Assembly (NCBI RefSeq): GCF_036549475.1
Contig: NZ_JAZHLI010000010.1
Location: forward strand, 1 to 64,000
Length of the DNA: 64,000 bases
Direction: 5' to 3'
Source of the DNA: Aurantimonas sp036549475
GTDB lineage: Bacteria; Pseudomonadota; Alphaproteobacteria; Rhizobiales; Rhizobiaceae
The first letter of the stretch is position 1; each line of letters starts with the position of its first letter. A program made the position numbers and the translations under genes. Shown piece after piece: positions 25,510 to 33,979 of the stretch. The notes beneath the pieces were generated by a model that searched no databases, was not told where the DNA came from, and saw nothing but the letters and a program-made list of their open reading frames with translations.

Positions 25510-26715
25510 TCAGGCCCTGAGGCTGGCGCAGAAGCGCTGGATCCGCTTGCAGGCCTCCTCGAGCAGCGCCTCGGAGGTGGCATAGGAGATGCGGAAGTTC
25601 GGGCCGAGGCCGAAGGCCGAGCCGTGCACCACCGCGACGCCCTCCGCCTGCAGCAGTTCGGAGACGAAGGTCGCGTCGCTGTCGATGACCGTGCCCGCCT
25701 CCGTCTTGCGCCCGATCAGGTCCTGGCACGACGGATAGACGTAGAAGGCGCCTTCCGGCGTCGGGCAGTCGATGCCGCTCGCCTGGTTCAGCATCGACAC
25801 GACGAGGTCGCGCCGGCCCTGGAAGATCGCCCGGTTGGTGTCGATGAAGTCCTGCGGACCGTTCAGCGCCTCGACCGCAGCCCATTGCGAGATCGAGCAG
25901 GCACCCGAGGTCTGCTGGCCCTGGATCATGTCCATGGCCTTGATCAGATGCACCGGGCCGCCGGCATAGCCGATGCGCCAGCCGGTCATGGCATAGGCCT
26001 TCGACACGCCGTTCATCGTCAGCGTGCGCTCGTAGAGCGCCGGCTCGACCTGGGCGGGCGTCGTGAAGGTGAAGTCGCCATAGACCAGGTGCTCGTACAT
26101 GTCGTCGGTCAGCACCCACACATGCTCGTGGCGCATCAGCACGTCGGTCAGCGCCTTCAGCTCGTCGCGCGTATAGGCGGCGCCCGACGGGTTGGAGGGC
26201 GAGTTGAACAGGAACCACTTGGTCTTGGGCGTGATCGCCTGCTCCAGCGCCTCGGGCGTCAGCTTGAAATTCGTCTCGATGCCGGCCGGCACGAAGACCG
26301 GCGTGCCGCCGCAGATCGACACCATTTCCGGATAGCTGACCCAGTAGGGCGCCGGGATGATCACCTCGTCGCCGGGATTCATCGTCGCCATGAAGGCGTT
26401 GAACAGGATCTGCTTGCCGCCGGTGCCGACGATGGTCTGCTCCGGCTTGTAGTCGAGGCCGTTCTCGCGCTTGAACTTGGCGGCGATCGCCTGGCGCAGC
26501 TCGGGAATGCCCGACACCGGCGTGTACTTGGTCTCGCCGCGGTTGATCGCGTCGATTGCCGCCTGCTTGATGTTGTCGGGCGTGTCGAAATCCGGCTCGC
26601 CGGCGCCCAGGCCGATGACGTCGCGCCCCTGGGCTTTCAGCTCGCGCGCCTTCTGGGTGACGGCAATGGTCGCGGACGGCTTGACGCGGTCGAGGGCGGC
26701 GGCAAGAAATGCCAT
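25510..26715 (-). CDS. aatA: Aspartate aminotransferase, class I
   Basis: A 401-residue PLP-dependent aminotransferase of the alphaproteobacterial AspAT I-beta type, interconverting aspartate/2-oxoglutarate and oxaloacetate/glutamate in the cytosol. Motifs: GLGAGEPDFDTPDNI near residue 40, FNSPSNPSGAAYTRDEL around the PLP-contacting Asn, PLP lysine in NGVSKAYAMTGWRIGYAGG near 240, and FRISYATS near 380 with the substrate-binding Arg. ATG 26715 matches the family N-terminus MAFLAAALDRVKPSATIAV; longer upstream frames are non-coding. Ends with its own terminator, hence monocistronic. Some members also use prephenate, which cannot be excluded here. Confidence 0.94.
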   Translation of the reverse strand: MAFLAAALDRVKPSATIAVTQKARELKAQGRDVIGLGAGEPDFDTPDNIKQAAIDAINRGETKYTPVSGIPELRQAIAAKFKRENGLDYKPEQTIVGTGGKQILFNAFMATMNPGDEVIIPAPYWVSYPEMVSICGGTPVFVPAGIETNFKLTPEALEQAITPKTKWFLFNSPSNPSGAAYTRDELKALTDVLMRHEHVWVLTDDMYEHLVYGDFTFTTPAQVEPALYERTLTMNGVSKAYAMTGWRIGYAGGPVHLIKAMDMIQGQQTSGACSISQWAAVEALNGPQDFIDTNRAIFQGRRDLVVSMLNQASGIDCPTPEGAFYVYPSCQDLIGRKTEAGTVIDSDATFVSELLQAEGVAVVHGSAFGLGPNFRISYATSEALLEEACKRIQRFCASLRA

Positions 26716-26988
26716 GGCTGTGATACTCCGGTTCTGCTTGGGGGGGCCCTTGCGGGGCCAAAATGGCGCGCGAACCCTAGGCCCAGTCCCGACGCGGTGC
26801 AAGGCGGGCGGCGGGTCACCCTCGCGCCGTTTTGCGGCTTGCCCCTGCTCGCCTGTGGGCTGGAAACCCCGGAGATCCGGCGCTCGGCGTCCGTCGATCA
26901 CGGGCCGCAATGGCTGGCGTCAGCAGAATGAATTGGCGCCGCCGGCCGGCCTCGCCGATCCTGGCGCCACGCGACGCTCGGAGGATCC

Positions 26989-27606
26989 ATGATCACCATC
27001 CACGGCATGGCCGATTCCGGCAATTGCTACAAGCCGCGGCTCCTGATGGCGCTGCTCGGCCGCCCCTTCCGCCACGCGGAGGTCAGCTGGCGGGACGGCG
27101 GCACGGCGTCCAAGGCGTTCCGGCAGAAGACCCCGATCGGCAAGATACCGCTGCTGGAAACCGGGGACGGCCGGTTCCTGCCCGAATCCAACGCCATCCT
27201 CTGTCATCTCGGCGAAGGCACCCGGTTCGTCCCTGACGATGCCTTCGAGCGCGCGCGGATGCTCGCCTGGATGTTCTTCGAGCAATACAGCCACGAGCCC
27301 AATGTCGCGGTCCGTCGCTCGCTGCTCTGCTACCCGGAGATGGCCGATGTCGCGACGCCCGAGCGCCTCGCGTCGACGCTCCGCGGCGGCAACAGTGCGC
27401 TGGAGGTGATGGAGGAACGGCTGGCGGGCCATGACTGGCTGGTCGGCGACGCGCCGAGCCTCGCCGACATCGCACTCTATGCCTACACCCATGTGGCGGA
27501 CGAAGGCGGCTTCGACCTTGCCGCCTTCGCCGGCATTCGTGGCTGGCTGGCGCGGGTGACGGCCCTCGACGGATACCGCCCCCGCGACTGGCTGCCCGGC
27601 GCCTGA
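26989..27606 (+). CDS. Glutathione S-transferase family protein
   Basis: A 205-residue cytosolic protein. The thioredoxin-like N-terminal domain has the GSH-binding LPESNAILCHLGEG segment with the conserved Glu-Ser pair and the cis-Pro region KTPIGKIPLLE. The helical C-terminal domain contains DWLVGDAPSLADIALYAYTH, the family N-capping motif. The catalytic residue is probably near SGNCYKPRL at residue 9. Substrate unknown. It starts 270 bases from the divergent aminotransferase gene; that gap shows no other gene. Confidence 0.9.
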   Translation: MITIHGMADSGNCYKPRLLMALLGRPFRHAEVSWRDGGTASKAFRQKTPIGKIPLLETGDGRFLPESNAILCHLGEGTRFVPDDAFERARMLAWMFFEQYSHEPNVAVRRSLLCYPEMADVATPERLASTLRGGNSALEVMEERLAGHDWLVGDAPSLADIALYAYTHVADEGGFDLAAFAGIRGWLARVTALDGYRPRDWLPGA

Positions 27607-27655
27607 GCCCGGGCGGGCCCGCGCCGCTCGGATGCCGCGCGGCCGCTTCTGAAGA

Positions 27656-28246
27656 CTACTGCGCCGAATAGACGACGCCGCAGGCGACACGTTCGCCGGC
27701 ATCGCCCGAAGGCTGCGAGGTGTAATCGTCGGCGCCGCCATGGACCATGATCGCCGAGCCGTCGGCGTCGTTCAGCGGCGCGTCGCCGCCGGTCAGCGTC
27801 AGCGCCGGCGCGAGGGTCTCGAACGTGGCCGCGCCGTTGGTCGCCGTGAAGTTCGGCATGTCGCCGGCATGATAGCCGCCCTCTGCCATGTAGCCGTGGT
27901 CCTTGTCGGTCGGGTTGTAGTGCCCGCCGGCCGAGGTGAAGTCGCCTTCGCAGACACCGGTCTCGTGCACGTGGAAGCCATGCTCGCCATCGGCAATGTT
28001 GGTCAGGTCGGCCTTCAGCAGCAGGCCGTGCGGCGTCGGCGTCACCGTCACCGTGCCGGCAGAGCCGCCATCGGCGCTCTTCATCTCGACGGTGACCGGC
28101 TCCATGTTGTTCTGCATGCCGGATTTCATGCCGTCCGAGGGCGCGTTGGCCGGCTTGTCCGTCGGCATCGGCGTGGAATCCTGGGCCATTGCGGGAAAGG
28201 CGAGCAGCGCGGAAGATGCAAGAGCGAGGGCGGCGATGCGAAGCAT
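27656..28246 (-). CDS. sodC: Cu/Zn superoxide dismutase, periplasmic
   Basis: Dismutates superoxide in the periplasm. A 196-residue precursor with signal peptide (LALASSALLAFPAMAQ), a Met/Asn-rich linker to about residue 48, and the SodC fold: copper ligands in HGFHVHETGVC, zinc region GHYNPTDKDHGY and YHAGDMPN, and the C-terminal Cu ligand in IMVHGGADDY followed by ERVACGVV with the disulfide Cys. The length and the linker suit bacterial monomeric types. Convergent with the GST gene. Confidence 0.93.
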   Translation of the reverse strand: MLRIAALALASSALLAFPAMAQDSTPMPTDKPANAPSDGMKSGMQNNMEPVTVEMKSADGGSAGTVTVTPTPHGLLLKADLTNIADGEHGFHVHETGVCEGDFTSAGGHYNPTDKDHGYMAEGGYHAGDMPNFTATNGAATFETLAPALTLTGGDAPLNDADGSAIMVHGGADDYTSQPSGDAGERVACGVVYSAQ

Positions 28247-28402
28247 GGGACGTATCCTTTCGGTTGCGTGGCTCCGGATGCGATCGGCATCCAGGGTCTC
28301 GTCGTCCCCCGCAACGGCTGCCCGGACGCGATCGTTCCGTATCCATCAGGCAGGCGTGAACGACCCCCGCCGCAGATCCTGCCGCGACATCCCGAAAGGC
28401 GC

Positions 28403-28852
28403 ATGATGGCCCATCCCCTCGAAGCACTCTGGTCGCGGCTGGCCGGGCCCGCCGATCAGGGCCCCGTCGACTTCGCCCACCTGACCCGTCGCACGGTCCC
28501 CAACGACAGCCTCGCCGCATCCCCCGGCGCCACGACGGCCAAGGTCGACGTCACGCTGCCGGTCTATGCCGACGGCCCCGATACCGTGATGCGCCGGCTC
28601 GACGCGATGCTCGCGGACGATGCCAGCGCCGAGCGCGTCGACGACCGGACGAGTTCCACCTATCGCCGCTATGTCGTGCGCACGCGGCGCCTGCGCTTTC
28701 CCGACACGGTCGACGTCAAGGCCACGCCCGCGCCGGACGGCGGCACCCTCCTCCTGGCCTATTCGCGCTCGCTCCTCGGCAAGGGCGATTTCGGCTCCAA
28801 CCGCAAGCGCCTGGCCCGCTGGGCCGGCGGCCTCGCCCGGATGGCGCGCTGA
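28403..28852 (+). CDS. DUF1499-family protein
   Basis: A 149-residue protein. The typical DUF1499 layout is visible: FAHLTRRTVPNDSLA near the start, then RYVVRTRRLRFPDTVDVKAT and LLLAYSRSLLGKGDFGSNRK with the conserved S-R-S and N-R-x-R elements at the end. There is no signal peptide from this start. Tandem ATGs at 28403 and 28406; either may be used. Biochemical role of the family is unknown. Confidence 0.78.
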   Translation: MMAHPLEALWSRLAGPADQGPVDFAHLTRRTVPNDSLAASPGATTAKVDVTLPVYADGPDTVMRRLDAMLADDASAERVDDRTSSTYRRYVVRTRRLRFPDTVDVKATPAPDGGTLLLAYSRSLLGKGDFGSNRKRLARWAGGLARMAR

Positions 28853-28992
28853 CCGGACCGTCCGGACGCTGGACCCCGGCGTCGGCCCTGGTGCGCCGTC
28901 CGTCCGCCAGGACGCCACGGCCCTCGCCCCGCCTTGCACCCGTTCGCGGCCTCGGCTAGCCACGGCCGGTTCCTGCACCGGATGGCCTGCCG

Positions 28993-29895
28993 ATGACCCG
29001 CCTTCGCGCCAATTGCCTGCTGCTTCTTGCCGGTGCCGTCTGGGGCATGGGTTTCGTCGCCCAGTCGACGGCCATGGACGCGGTCGGCCCGTGGACCTTC
29101 ACGGCTGCCAAGTTCGCCATCGCTGCGCTGACCCTCGCGCCCTTCGCCATCGCCGAGCGACGCGCCGCCGCGGCCCCCGTGCCGGCGGCCACGCGCCTCG
29201 GCTTCGTGGCGGTCGGCACGCTCCTGTTCCTGGGCGCCATCACCCAGCAGATCGGCATCGTCACCACGACGGTGACCAATGCCGGCTTCCTGACCGGGCT
29301 CTATGTGGTGCTGACGCCGATCCTCGGCCTGGTGCTGCTGCGCAACCGGCCGCACTGGGTCGTGTGGCCGGCCGCCCTGACGGCGCTTGCCGGCATCGCG
29401 CTTCTGGGCGGCGGCAGCCTAACGGCACTCAATGGCGGGGATCTGCTGATGATCGTCTGCGCCCTGTTCTGGGCGCTGCAGATCGTCTTCGTCGGGATGT
29501 ATGCGGGCCCCAGCGGGCGGCCCTACACCCTGTCCTTCGTACAGTTCTCCGTCACGGCCGGCCTCGCCGCGATCGGCACGCTCGTCCTCGAGGCGCCGAC
29601 ACTGGCGGCCCTCTGGCAGGTCTGGCCGGAGATCCTCTATGGCGGCGTCCTGTCGACGGGGCTCGCCTTCACCCTGCAGATCGTCGCCCAGCGCTACACG
29701 ACGGCGGCACAGGCGGCGATCTTCCTGTCCTCCGAAGCCCTCTTCGCGGCCCTGTTCGGCGCGCTCTTCCTGGGCGAGCGGATCGCGGCCATCGGCCTTG
29801 TCGGCTGCGCGCTGATCTTCGCGGCCATGCTGGCGGTCGAGCTGGTGCCGATGCGGCGGCGCTGGGGACGGCAGGCCGGCGCCGGGCGGGCGTAA
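28993..29895 (+). CDS. EamA/DMT-family transporter
   Basis: A 300-residue inner-membrane protein with ten predicted helices in two EamA repeats; the first begins ANCLLLLAGAVWGMGFVAQS and the second near GDLLMIVCALFWALQIVFVG. The signature WGMGFVAQ at the first helix and YTTAAQAAIFLSSEALFAAL near the end are typical of drug/metabolite exporters of the RhaT/YdcZ superfamily. The substrate cannot be inferred. No operon partner. Confidence 0.9.
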   Translation: MTRLRANCLLLLAGAVWGMGFVAQSTAMDAVGPWTFTAAKFAIAALTLAPFAIAERRAAAAPVPAATRLGFVAVGTLLFLGAITQQIGIVTTTVTNAGFLTGLYVVLTPILGLVLLRNRPHWVVWPAALTALAGIALLGGGSLTALNGGDLLMIVCALFWALQIVFVGMYAGPSGRPYTLSFVQFSVTAGLAAIGTLVLEAPTLAALWQVWPEILYGGVLSTGLAFTLQIVAQRYTTAAQAAIFLSSEALFAALFGALFLGERIAAIGLVGCALIFAAMLAVELVPMRRRWGRQAGAGRA

Positions 29896-29938
29896 CGGGA
29901 CGCGGCTATCCGCCCGACAGGCTGAGCCCGGCGGCGGC

Positions 29939-30082
29939 CTAGTCGATCGTGTGGCGATGGGTGCGGCGGTACTCCTCGCGCATGCGGTGCGCGTCCTCGA
30001 TGACCGCCACGGCGCCGACGAAGAAACCGGCGATGCGGTGGTGGAAGCGGCGGGGACGGGACGCGGTCTCGTGGCGGGTCAT
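29939..30082 (-). CDS. Small Arg/His-rich protein
   Basis: A 47-residue protein with a good AGGAG ribosome site seven bases before ATG 30082. Contains one moderately hydrophobic stretch (IAGFFVGAVAVIEDAHRM) between basic ends. Unrecognised; the ribosome site and the palindromes upstream support it as real. Confidence 0.55.
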   Translation of the reverse strand: MTRHETASRPRRFHHRIAGFFVGAVAVIEDAHRMREEYRRTHRHTID

Positions 30083-30106
30083 GGCGGGTCTCCTGCTGGG
30101 GATCGA

Positions 30107-30176
30107 TGTTGCAATGCAACAGATAGGCCGCCCCCGCGCGGCGTGGCACCCTTTCGAATGCAAGGCAGCCTTGCAT
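30107..30176. promoter_or_regulatory. Two perfect palindromes in a divergent promoter region
   Basis: TGTTGCAATGCAACA (30107-30121) and ATGCAAGGCAGCCTTGCAT (30158-30176) are both perfect dyads around one base. They share a TGCAA core, and their centres are 53 bases apart, about five helical turns. Placement between the small leftward gene and the ion-channel gene suggests paired operator sites for one dimeric regulator. The regulator is unknown. Confidence 0.55.
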
Positions 30177-30315
30177 CGGTGCCGCGACGGGACCTGGCCC
30201 TGGCCGCTCCATCCCCGCCCGTCACGCTTGCGGGATCGGATCGCAGGTTGCCGCGTTGCGGCTGCGTCCCCGTTCCCGCCGCCTGCCCGGTGGCGGCTAC
30301 ATCCAGAAGGTCGCC

Positions 30316-31362
30316 ATGGCACTCCTCTCGCTCCTCGGCGCGGCAATCGTCGCCTGGACCATCGTCGAACTCGGGCTGACGACGCTGACCGCCCAGGGCG
30401 CCGGCCCCCTCACCGCCCGGTCGATGCAATGGGGCTGGCGCCTGGCCCTGGCGATCACTGGCGGCGAGGAGCGCCGGCACAGGCTTCTCACCCTGTTCGG
30501 CCCGCTCATCCTGGCCGGCGCCGCGCTGATCTGGTTCCTCGGACTCTGGCTCGGCTGGTGGTTGGTCTTCCTCGGGAGCGGCGACGGCATCCTCAACGCC
30601 CAGACCAGGGTGCCGGCCGATGCGCAGGAGATGCTGTATTTCACCGGCTACACGCTGGCGACGCTGGGGCTCGGCGACTACCAGCCCACGGGCGCCCTGT
30701 GGCAGATGCTCACCACCCTGTGCGCCGCCAACGGCCTCCTCGCCCTCACCCTGTCGGTCACCTATCTCGTGCCGGTTATCTCGGCGGCGGTCGCCAAGCG
30801 GCAGCTGGCGATCCTCATCCATGGCCTGGGCAGCACGCCCGACGGCATCCTGACGCGCTGCGCGCAGTGCGGCAGCTACGCGCGGCTGGGCAGCATCCTC
30901 GACACGCTGTCGCCGGACATCGTCACCCTCGGCCAGCAGCATCTGGCCTATCCGGCGCTGCATTACTTCCATTCGCCCCAGGCCGCCGCGGCGCTGCCGC
31001 TCCGGCTCGCCGCCCTCAGCGAGGCGATCGACAGCATCGCCGCCACCGTGCCCGCCGACAAGCAGCCCGACAGCCTCGCCATGATGCGCTGCCAGTCGGC
31101 GATCAGCTCGTTCCTGTGGTCGCTGCAATCGGGCCATATCCGGCTGGCCGAGGACGAGCCGCCCCGCCCGCACAGCCACGTCGTCGCGCCGCCGGCCCCG
31201 GCCCACGAGCTGAAGCGGATCGCCGCCGGTCAGGCCGGATCGGTCGACCGCCGCCTCCTGCTGTCGCTGATTGAGAGCGACGGCTGGCACTGGCGTGACA
31301 TCAATTTTCGCAACGACGACGACGGCGCCATGGAACGCCGGTCGCAGACTCCCGCAAGCTGA
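30316..31362 (+). CDS. Two-helix ion-channel-family membrane protein
   Basis: A 348-residue protein. The N-terminal half has about four transmembrane helices and a pore loop of the Ion_trans_2 type: FTGYTLATLGLGDYQPTG, where TLGLGDY replaces the potassium selectivity TVGYGD. The C-terminal ~200 residues are cytoplasmic, helical and without a recognisable nucleotide-binding or RCK domain. ATG 30316 is preferred over 30256 because AGAAGG lies at the right spacing. Ion selectivity is uncertain because of the Leu at the Tyr position. Confidence 0.75.
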   Translation: MALLSLLGAAIVAWTIVELGLTTLTAQGAGPLTARSMQWGWRLALAITGGEERRHRLLTLFGPLILAGAALIWFLGLWLGWWLVFLGSGDGILNAQTRVPADAQEMLYFTGYTLATLGLGDYQPTGALWQMLTTLCAANGLLALTLSVTYLVPVISAAVAKRQLAILIHGLGSTPDGILTRCAQCGSYARLGSILDTLSPDIVTLGQQHLAYPALHYFHSPQAAAALPLRLAALSEAIDSIAATVPADKQPDSLAMMRCQSAISSFLWSLQSGHIRLAEDEPPRPHSHVVAPPAPAHELKRIAAGQAGSVDRRLLLSLIESDGWHWRDINFRNDDDGAMERRSQTPAS

Positions 31363-31402
31363 CGCACCTCGTCGGACGACGGTCGCAGCACCTTCACCGA
31401 AG

Positions 31403-31825
31403 TCAGGTGCGGACCGGGTGTGCCGGGCGCAGATCGGCCAGTTCGGGCCGGAAGAACAGGCCGGACTTCAGGCTGTCGGCGATCCGTTCTGCCTTCATGT
31501 GGAAGACCGCCGCCGTCTCGGCGGAGAACCGGCGGCTCGTCGTTTCCCGCCACAGGCCCAGCCAGCGGTCGAACATCTGCAGGTCGATCTCGCCGCGATG
31601 GCGATGATGCACGGCGAAGGGATTGCCCTTGTAGCGGCCGGAAGTGAGCATCACCGACGACCAGAAGGCGGTCAGGCGCTCCAGATGCGCCGGCCAGTCA
31701 GAGACGGCCCGCTCGAACACCGGCCCCAGCACCGCATCGGCGCGCACATGGTCGTAGAAATCGTCGACCAGGGCGCGCAATTCGTCCTCGCTCACGATCG
31801 GCATCGCGTCGCGTTCGCCTGCCAT
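31403..31825 (-). CDS. Group III truncated haemoglobin
   Basis: A 140-residue haem protein. Signature segments are LVDDFYDHVRADAVLGPVFE, HLERLTAFWSSVMLTSGRYK and the proximal-His region NPFAVHHRHRGEIDLQMF, then FDRWLGLWRETTSRRF. Group III trHbs bind O2 and NO and are linked to nitrosative stress. It is divergent from an NsrR-like Rrf2 regulator, with a palindrome between them, which supports NO-responsive control. Confidence 0.9.
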   Translation of the reverse strand: MAGERDAMPIVSEDELRALVDDFYDHVRADAVLGPVFERAVSDWPAHLERLTAFWSSVMLTSGRYKGNPFAVHHRHRGEIDLQMFDRWLGLWRETTSRRFSAETAAVFHMKAERIADSLKSGLFFRPELADLRPAHPVRT

Positions 31826-31865
31826 GCCTCACCTCTCGACACGCGGGCGAACTGGCCCGCTGGAT

Positions 31866-31891
31866 AAACATGTATTTCTGATATATGTTTT
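31866..31891. promoter_or_regulatory. Putative NsrR-type operator
   Basis: The AT-rich inverted repeat AAACATGTATTT, C, then GATATATGTTT lies midway between the divergent haemoglobin and Rrf2 genes; GGAT and ATCC flank it symmetrically. The spacing and A/T-rich half-sites are like known NsrR sites (two 11-base halves around one base). In this GC-rich genome it stands out strongly. Confidence 0.65.
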
Positions 31892-31919
31892 ATCCGCACA
31901 TCGGAAGAGGGAGAATGAA

Positions 31920-32375
31920 ATGCGACTGACCCGCTACACGGACTATGCCCTGCGCGTCGTCATCTTCCTCGCCGCGCGGCCCGACGGCCTGTCGTCGATC
32001 ACCGAGATCTCCGAGGCGTACGGCATTTCCCGCAATCACCTGTCGAAGGTCGTCCACGAGCTCGGCAAGGCCGGCTACGTCGCCACCCTGCGCGGTCGTT
32101 CGGGCGGCATCCGGCTGGCCCGGCCGGCCGGCGAAATCTCGGTCGGCGAGCTAGTACGGGCGACCGAGGACAGTTTCGACCTGGCCGATTGCGGACGCTG
32201 CATCATCCAGCCGGCCTGCGGCATGAGCGGCGTCCTGGCCGAGGCGGTGACCGCCTTCCTCGCCGTCCTCGACCGCTACAGCTTCGCCGACCTGCCCAGG
32301 CGGGAGATCGACATACTGGCGCTGTTTCCACTGGCCGAACCGGGCAATGCGCCGCGCGTGGCGGCGCGCGCCTGA
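31920..32375 (+). CDS. nsrR: Rrf2-family regulator, NsrR-like
   Basis: A 151-residue iron-sulfur transcription factor. Winged helix: RLTRYTDYALRVVIFLAARP, then AYGISRNHLSKVVHELGKAG and LRGRSGGIRLARPA. Three cysteines near residue 95 (DCGRCIIQPACG) fit the [Fe-S] ligand pattern of NsrR, which represses NO-detoxification genes until NO attacks the cluster. The neighbouring divergent trHb is the expected target. The next gene follows directly, so it is in an operon with the DUF6522 protein. NsrR rather than IscR or RirA is inferred from cysteine spacing and context. Confidence 0.85.
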   Translation: MRLTRYTDYALRVVIFLAARPDGLSSITEISEAYGISRNHLSKVVHELGKAGYVATLRGRSGGIRLARPAGEISVGELVRATEDSFDLADCGRCIIQPACGMSGVLAEAVTAFLAVLDRYSFADLPRREIDILALFPLAEPGNAPRVAARA

Positions 32376-32376
32376 C

Positions 32377-32655
32377 ATGGCCGATCATCCCGCACAGGAT
32401 CACGCCGAAGACGTCGAGGTCGACAGCGCCGCGATCGCCGCGGCCCTCGGCCTGCCGGTCGCCTTCTTCCGGGCCGAACTGCGCCGGGGCCACGTCCGCG
32501 GCACCGTCGAGCGCGGCATCGGCGCGGATGCCGGCCGCCACCGCCTGGTCTTCCGCTATCGCGGCCGCATGCTGGTGATGATCCGCCACCCCGACGGCAG
32601 CCTCGCGCAGGAGGAAGCGTCCGACGCAGAGCCCGGCCCGCCCTGCCGGCCGTAG
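32377..32655 (+). CDS. DUF6522-family protein
   Basis: A 92-residue protein whose ATG follows the nsrR stop by one base, so translation is probably coupled. Pattern VDSAAIAAALGLPVAFFRAE, then RGIGADAGRHRLVFRYRGRM with the conserved G-x-x-x-D-A-G-R core, fits DUF6522 proteins, which I recall as small alphaproteobacterial proteins found near respiratory or NO-related genes. Function unknown; context suggests a role in the NO response. Confidence 0.7.
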   Translation: MADHPAQDHAEDVEVDSAAIAAALGLPVAFFRAELRRGHVRGTVERGIGADAGRHRLVFRYRGRMLVMIRHPDGSLAQEEASDAEPGPPCRP

Positions 32656-32741
32656 CTCCGCCCCATCCGACATCGCCTCGGGCGGACTGCCAAGTCCCGT
32701 CGCGTCTGCTATGAGAATCGGGCACGGACAGGAGACGCGCG

Positions 32742-33143
32742 ATGGACGAGAACGACGAAGAACCCCGGGGCGAACTGACGATCCGGCTGCCGGCGATGCC
32801 CGCCGACGCCAATGCCAATGGCGACATCTTCGGCGGCTGGGTGATGTCGCAGATGGATCTGGCGGCCGGCATCCGCGCCGCCGAGCGGGCCCGCGGCCGC
32901 GTCGCCACCATCGCGGTCAACGCTCTGACCTTCAAGAAGCCGGTGAAGATCGGCGACACGCTCTGCGTCTATTCCAACATCGAGAAGGTCGGCCGCTCCT
33001 CGATCACCCTGTCCATCGAGGCCTGGGCCAAGGGCCGGGCCCAGCACGAGCGCACCAAGGTCACCGAGGCCTCCTTCGTCATGGTGGCGATCGACGACGA
33101 GGGCCGGCCGACCGCCGTGCCCAGCGAGACGCTGGACGACTGA
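32742..33143 (+). CDS. yciA: Acyl-CoA thioesterase, YciA type (hotdog fold)
   Basis: A 133-residue hotdog-fold thioesterase hydrolysing a broad range of acyl-CoAs. The motifs NANGDIFGGWVMSQMDLAAG (with catalytic Asn/Asp region) and ALTFKKPVKIGDTLCVYSNI, then GRSSITLSIEAWAKG are typical of YciA. Length equals the family norm. An AGGAGA site precedes ATG 32742. Convergent with the ynfA-like gene. Confidence 0.92.
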   Translation: MDENDEEPRGELTIRLPAMPADANANGDIFGGWVMSQMDLAAGIRAAERARGRVATIAVNALTFKKPVKIGDTLCVYSNIEKVGRSSITLSIEAWAKGRAQHERTKVTEASFVMVAIDDEGRPTAVPSETLDD

Positions 33144-33153
33144 TCCGAAGCGC

Positions 33154-33489
33154 TCAGGCGCCGCGCGGCGCCCACAGGATGACCGCCGCCCCAACCAGGC
33201 ACAGGCCGGCGCCGAAGAGGTCCCAGCGGTCGGGCCGGCTGCCCTCCACCAGCCACAGCCAGCCGAGCGACGCGGCGATATAGACGCCGCCATAGACCGC
33301 ATAGGCCCGGCCCGCCGCCTCCACCGGCACCAGCGTCAGGAGGTAGGCGAAAAGCATCAGGCTCGCCACGCCGGGCACCAGCCACAGGCTGGAGGCGCCC
33401 GACCGCAGCCAGGACCACATGGCAAAGCAGCCGGCGATCTCGGCGATCGCGGCCGCGACATAGGTGACGGCGGTGAACGTGGCGGTCAT
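33154..33489 (-). CDS. YnfA-family small membrane protein
   Basis: A 111-residue inner-membrane protein with four helices, matching the UPF0060/YnfA family of SMR-like small efflux proteins: VAAAIAEIAGCFAMWSWLRS, then GRAYAVYGGVYIAASLGWLW and SRPDRWDLFGAGLCLVGAAV. The conserved E-I-A-G-C-F and R-A-Y-A-x-Y-G-G-V-Y are present. Start ATG 33489 removes a long non-coding extension. Substrate unknown. Confidence 0.92.
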   Translation of the reverse strand: MTATFTAVTYVAAAIAEIAGCFAMWSWLRSGASSLWLVPGVASLMLFAYLLTLVPVEAAGRAYAVYGGVYIAASLGWLWLVEGSRPDRWDLFGAGLCLVGAAVILWAPRGA

Positions 33490-33729
33490 CGGATCTCCCT
33501 CGGGCGCGGGCGCTCGGAGGCAGTGGGGCCGTGGCGACGCGCATCCGCCTGTTAGCATCGCTGAGACGGCCGGACCGGCCTTTTGCAGCTGACAGAGCCC
33601 ACGGCAAGCGCCGCGGCCCGGTTGCCATGCGCGGGCCTGCGCCGTTATGGCGTTCCGCGACCATGGCGCCACCGGCGCGCCGCCCTGTCCCTGATTGCCC
33701 CGCCGCCCACGACACCCGAAGGTGCCCGC

Positions 33730-33969
33730 ATGCTGCAAACCCTCGTCCGCGATTTCGGCTACATCCATCTTGGCATCGGCCTGAGCGGCAATCTCCTCTT
33801 CGTCATCGGCTCGGTGCTGTTCTTCAAGGCCTTCGAGGCCTGGTACACCCTCGCCGTCTGGATGTTCGTCATCGGCTCCACCGGCATGTTCCTGGGCTCG
33901 CTCGGCGAACTCGCCAGGACGATCTACGAGGCCCGGGAAAAGCGCCGTTCGGGCCACGACCGGAACTGA
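33730..33969 (+). CDS. YrhK-domain membrane protein
   Basis: A 79-residue protein with two transmembrane helices (GLSGNLLFVIGSVLFF and LAVWMFVIGSTGMFLGS) and the YrhK pattern of a short N-terminal amphipathic stretch and charged C-terminus. Role unknown. The 240-base region before it, divergent from the ynfA-like gene, shows no gene. Confidence 0.72.
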   Translation: MLQTLVRDFGYIHLGIGLSGNLLFVIGSVLFFKAFEAWYTLAVWMFVIGSTGMFLGSLGELARTIYEAREKRRSGHDRN

Positions 33970-33979
33970 CGCCACCCAC

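Noticed and set aside
25110..25520. Plus-strand 136-residue frame upstream of the terminator at 25394
   Set aside because: No ribosome site or domain, and the frame continues past the terminator; a non-coding RNA explains the terminator better.
25624..26931. A 435-residue plus-strand frame over the aspartate aminotransferase
   Set aside because: Antisense shadow of a well-conserved gene with clear PLP motifs on the other strand.
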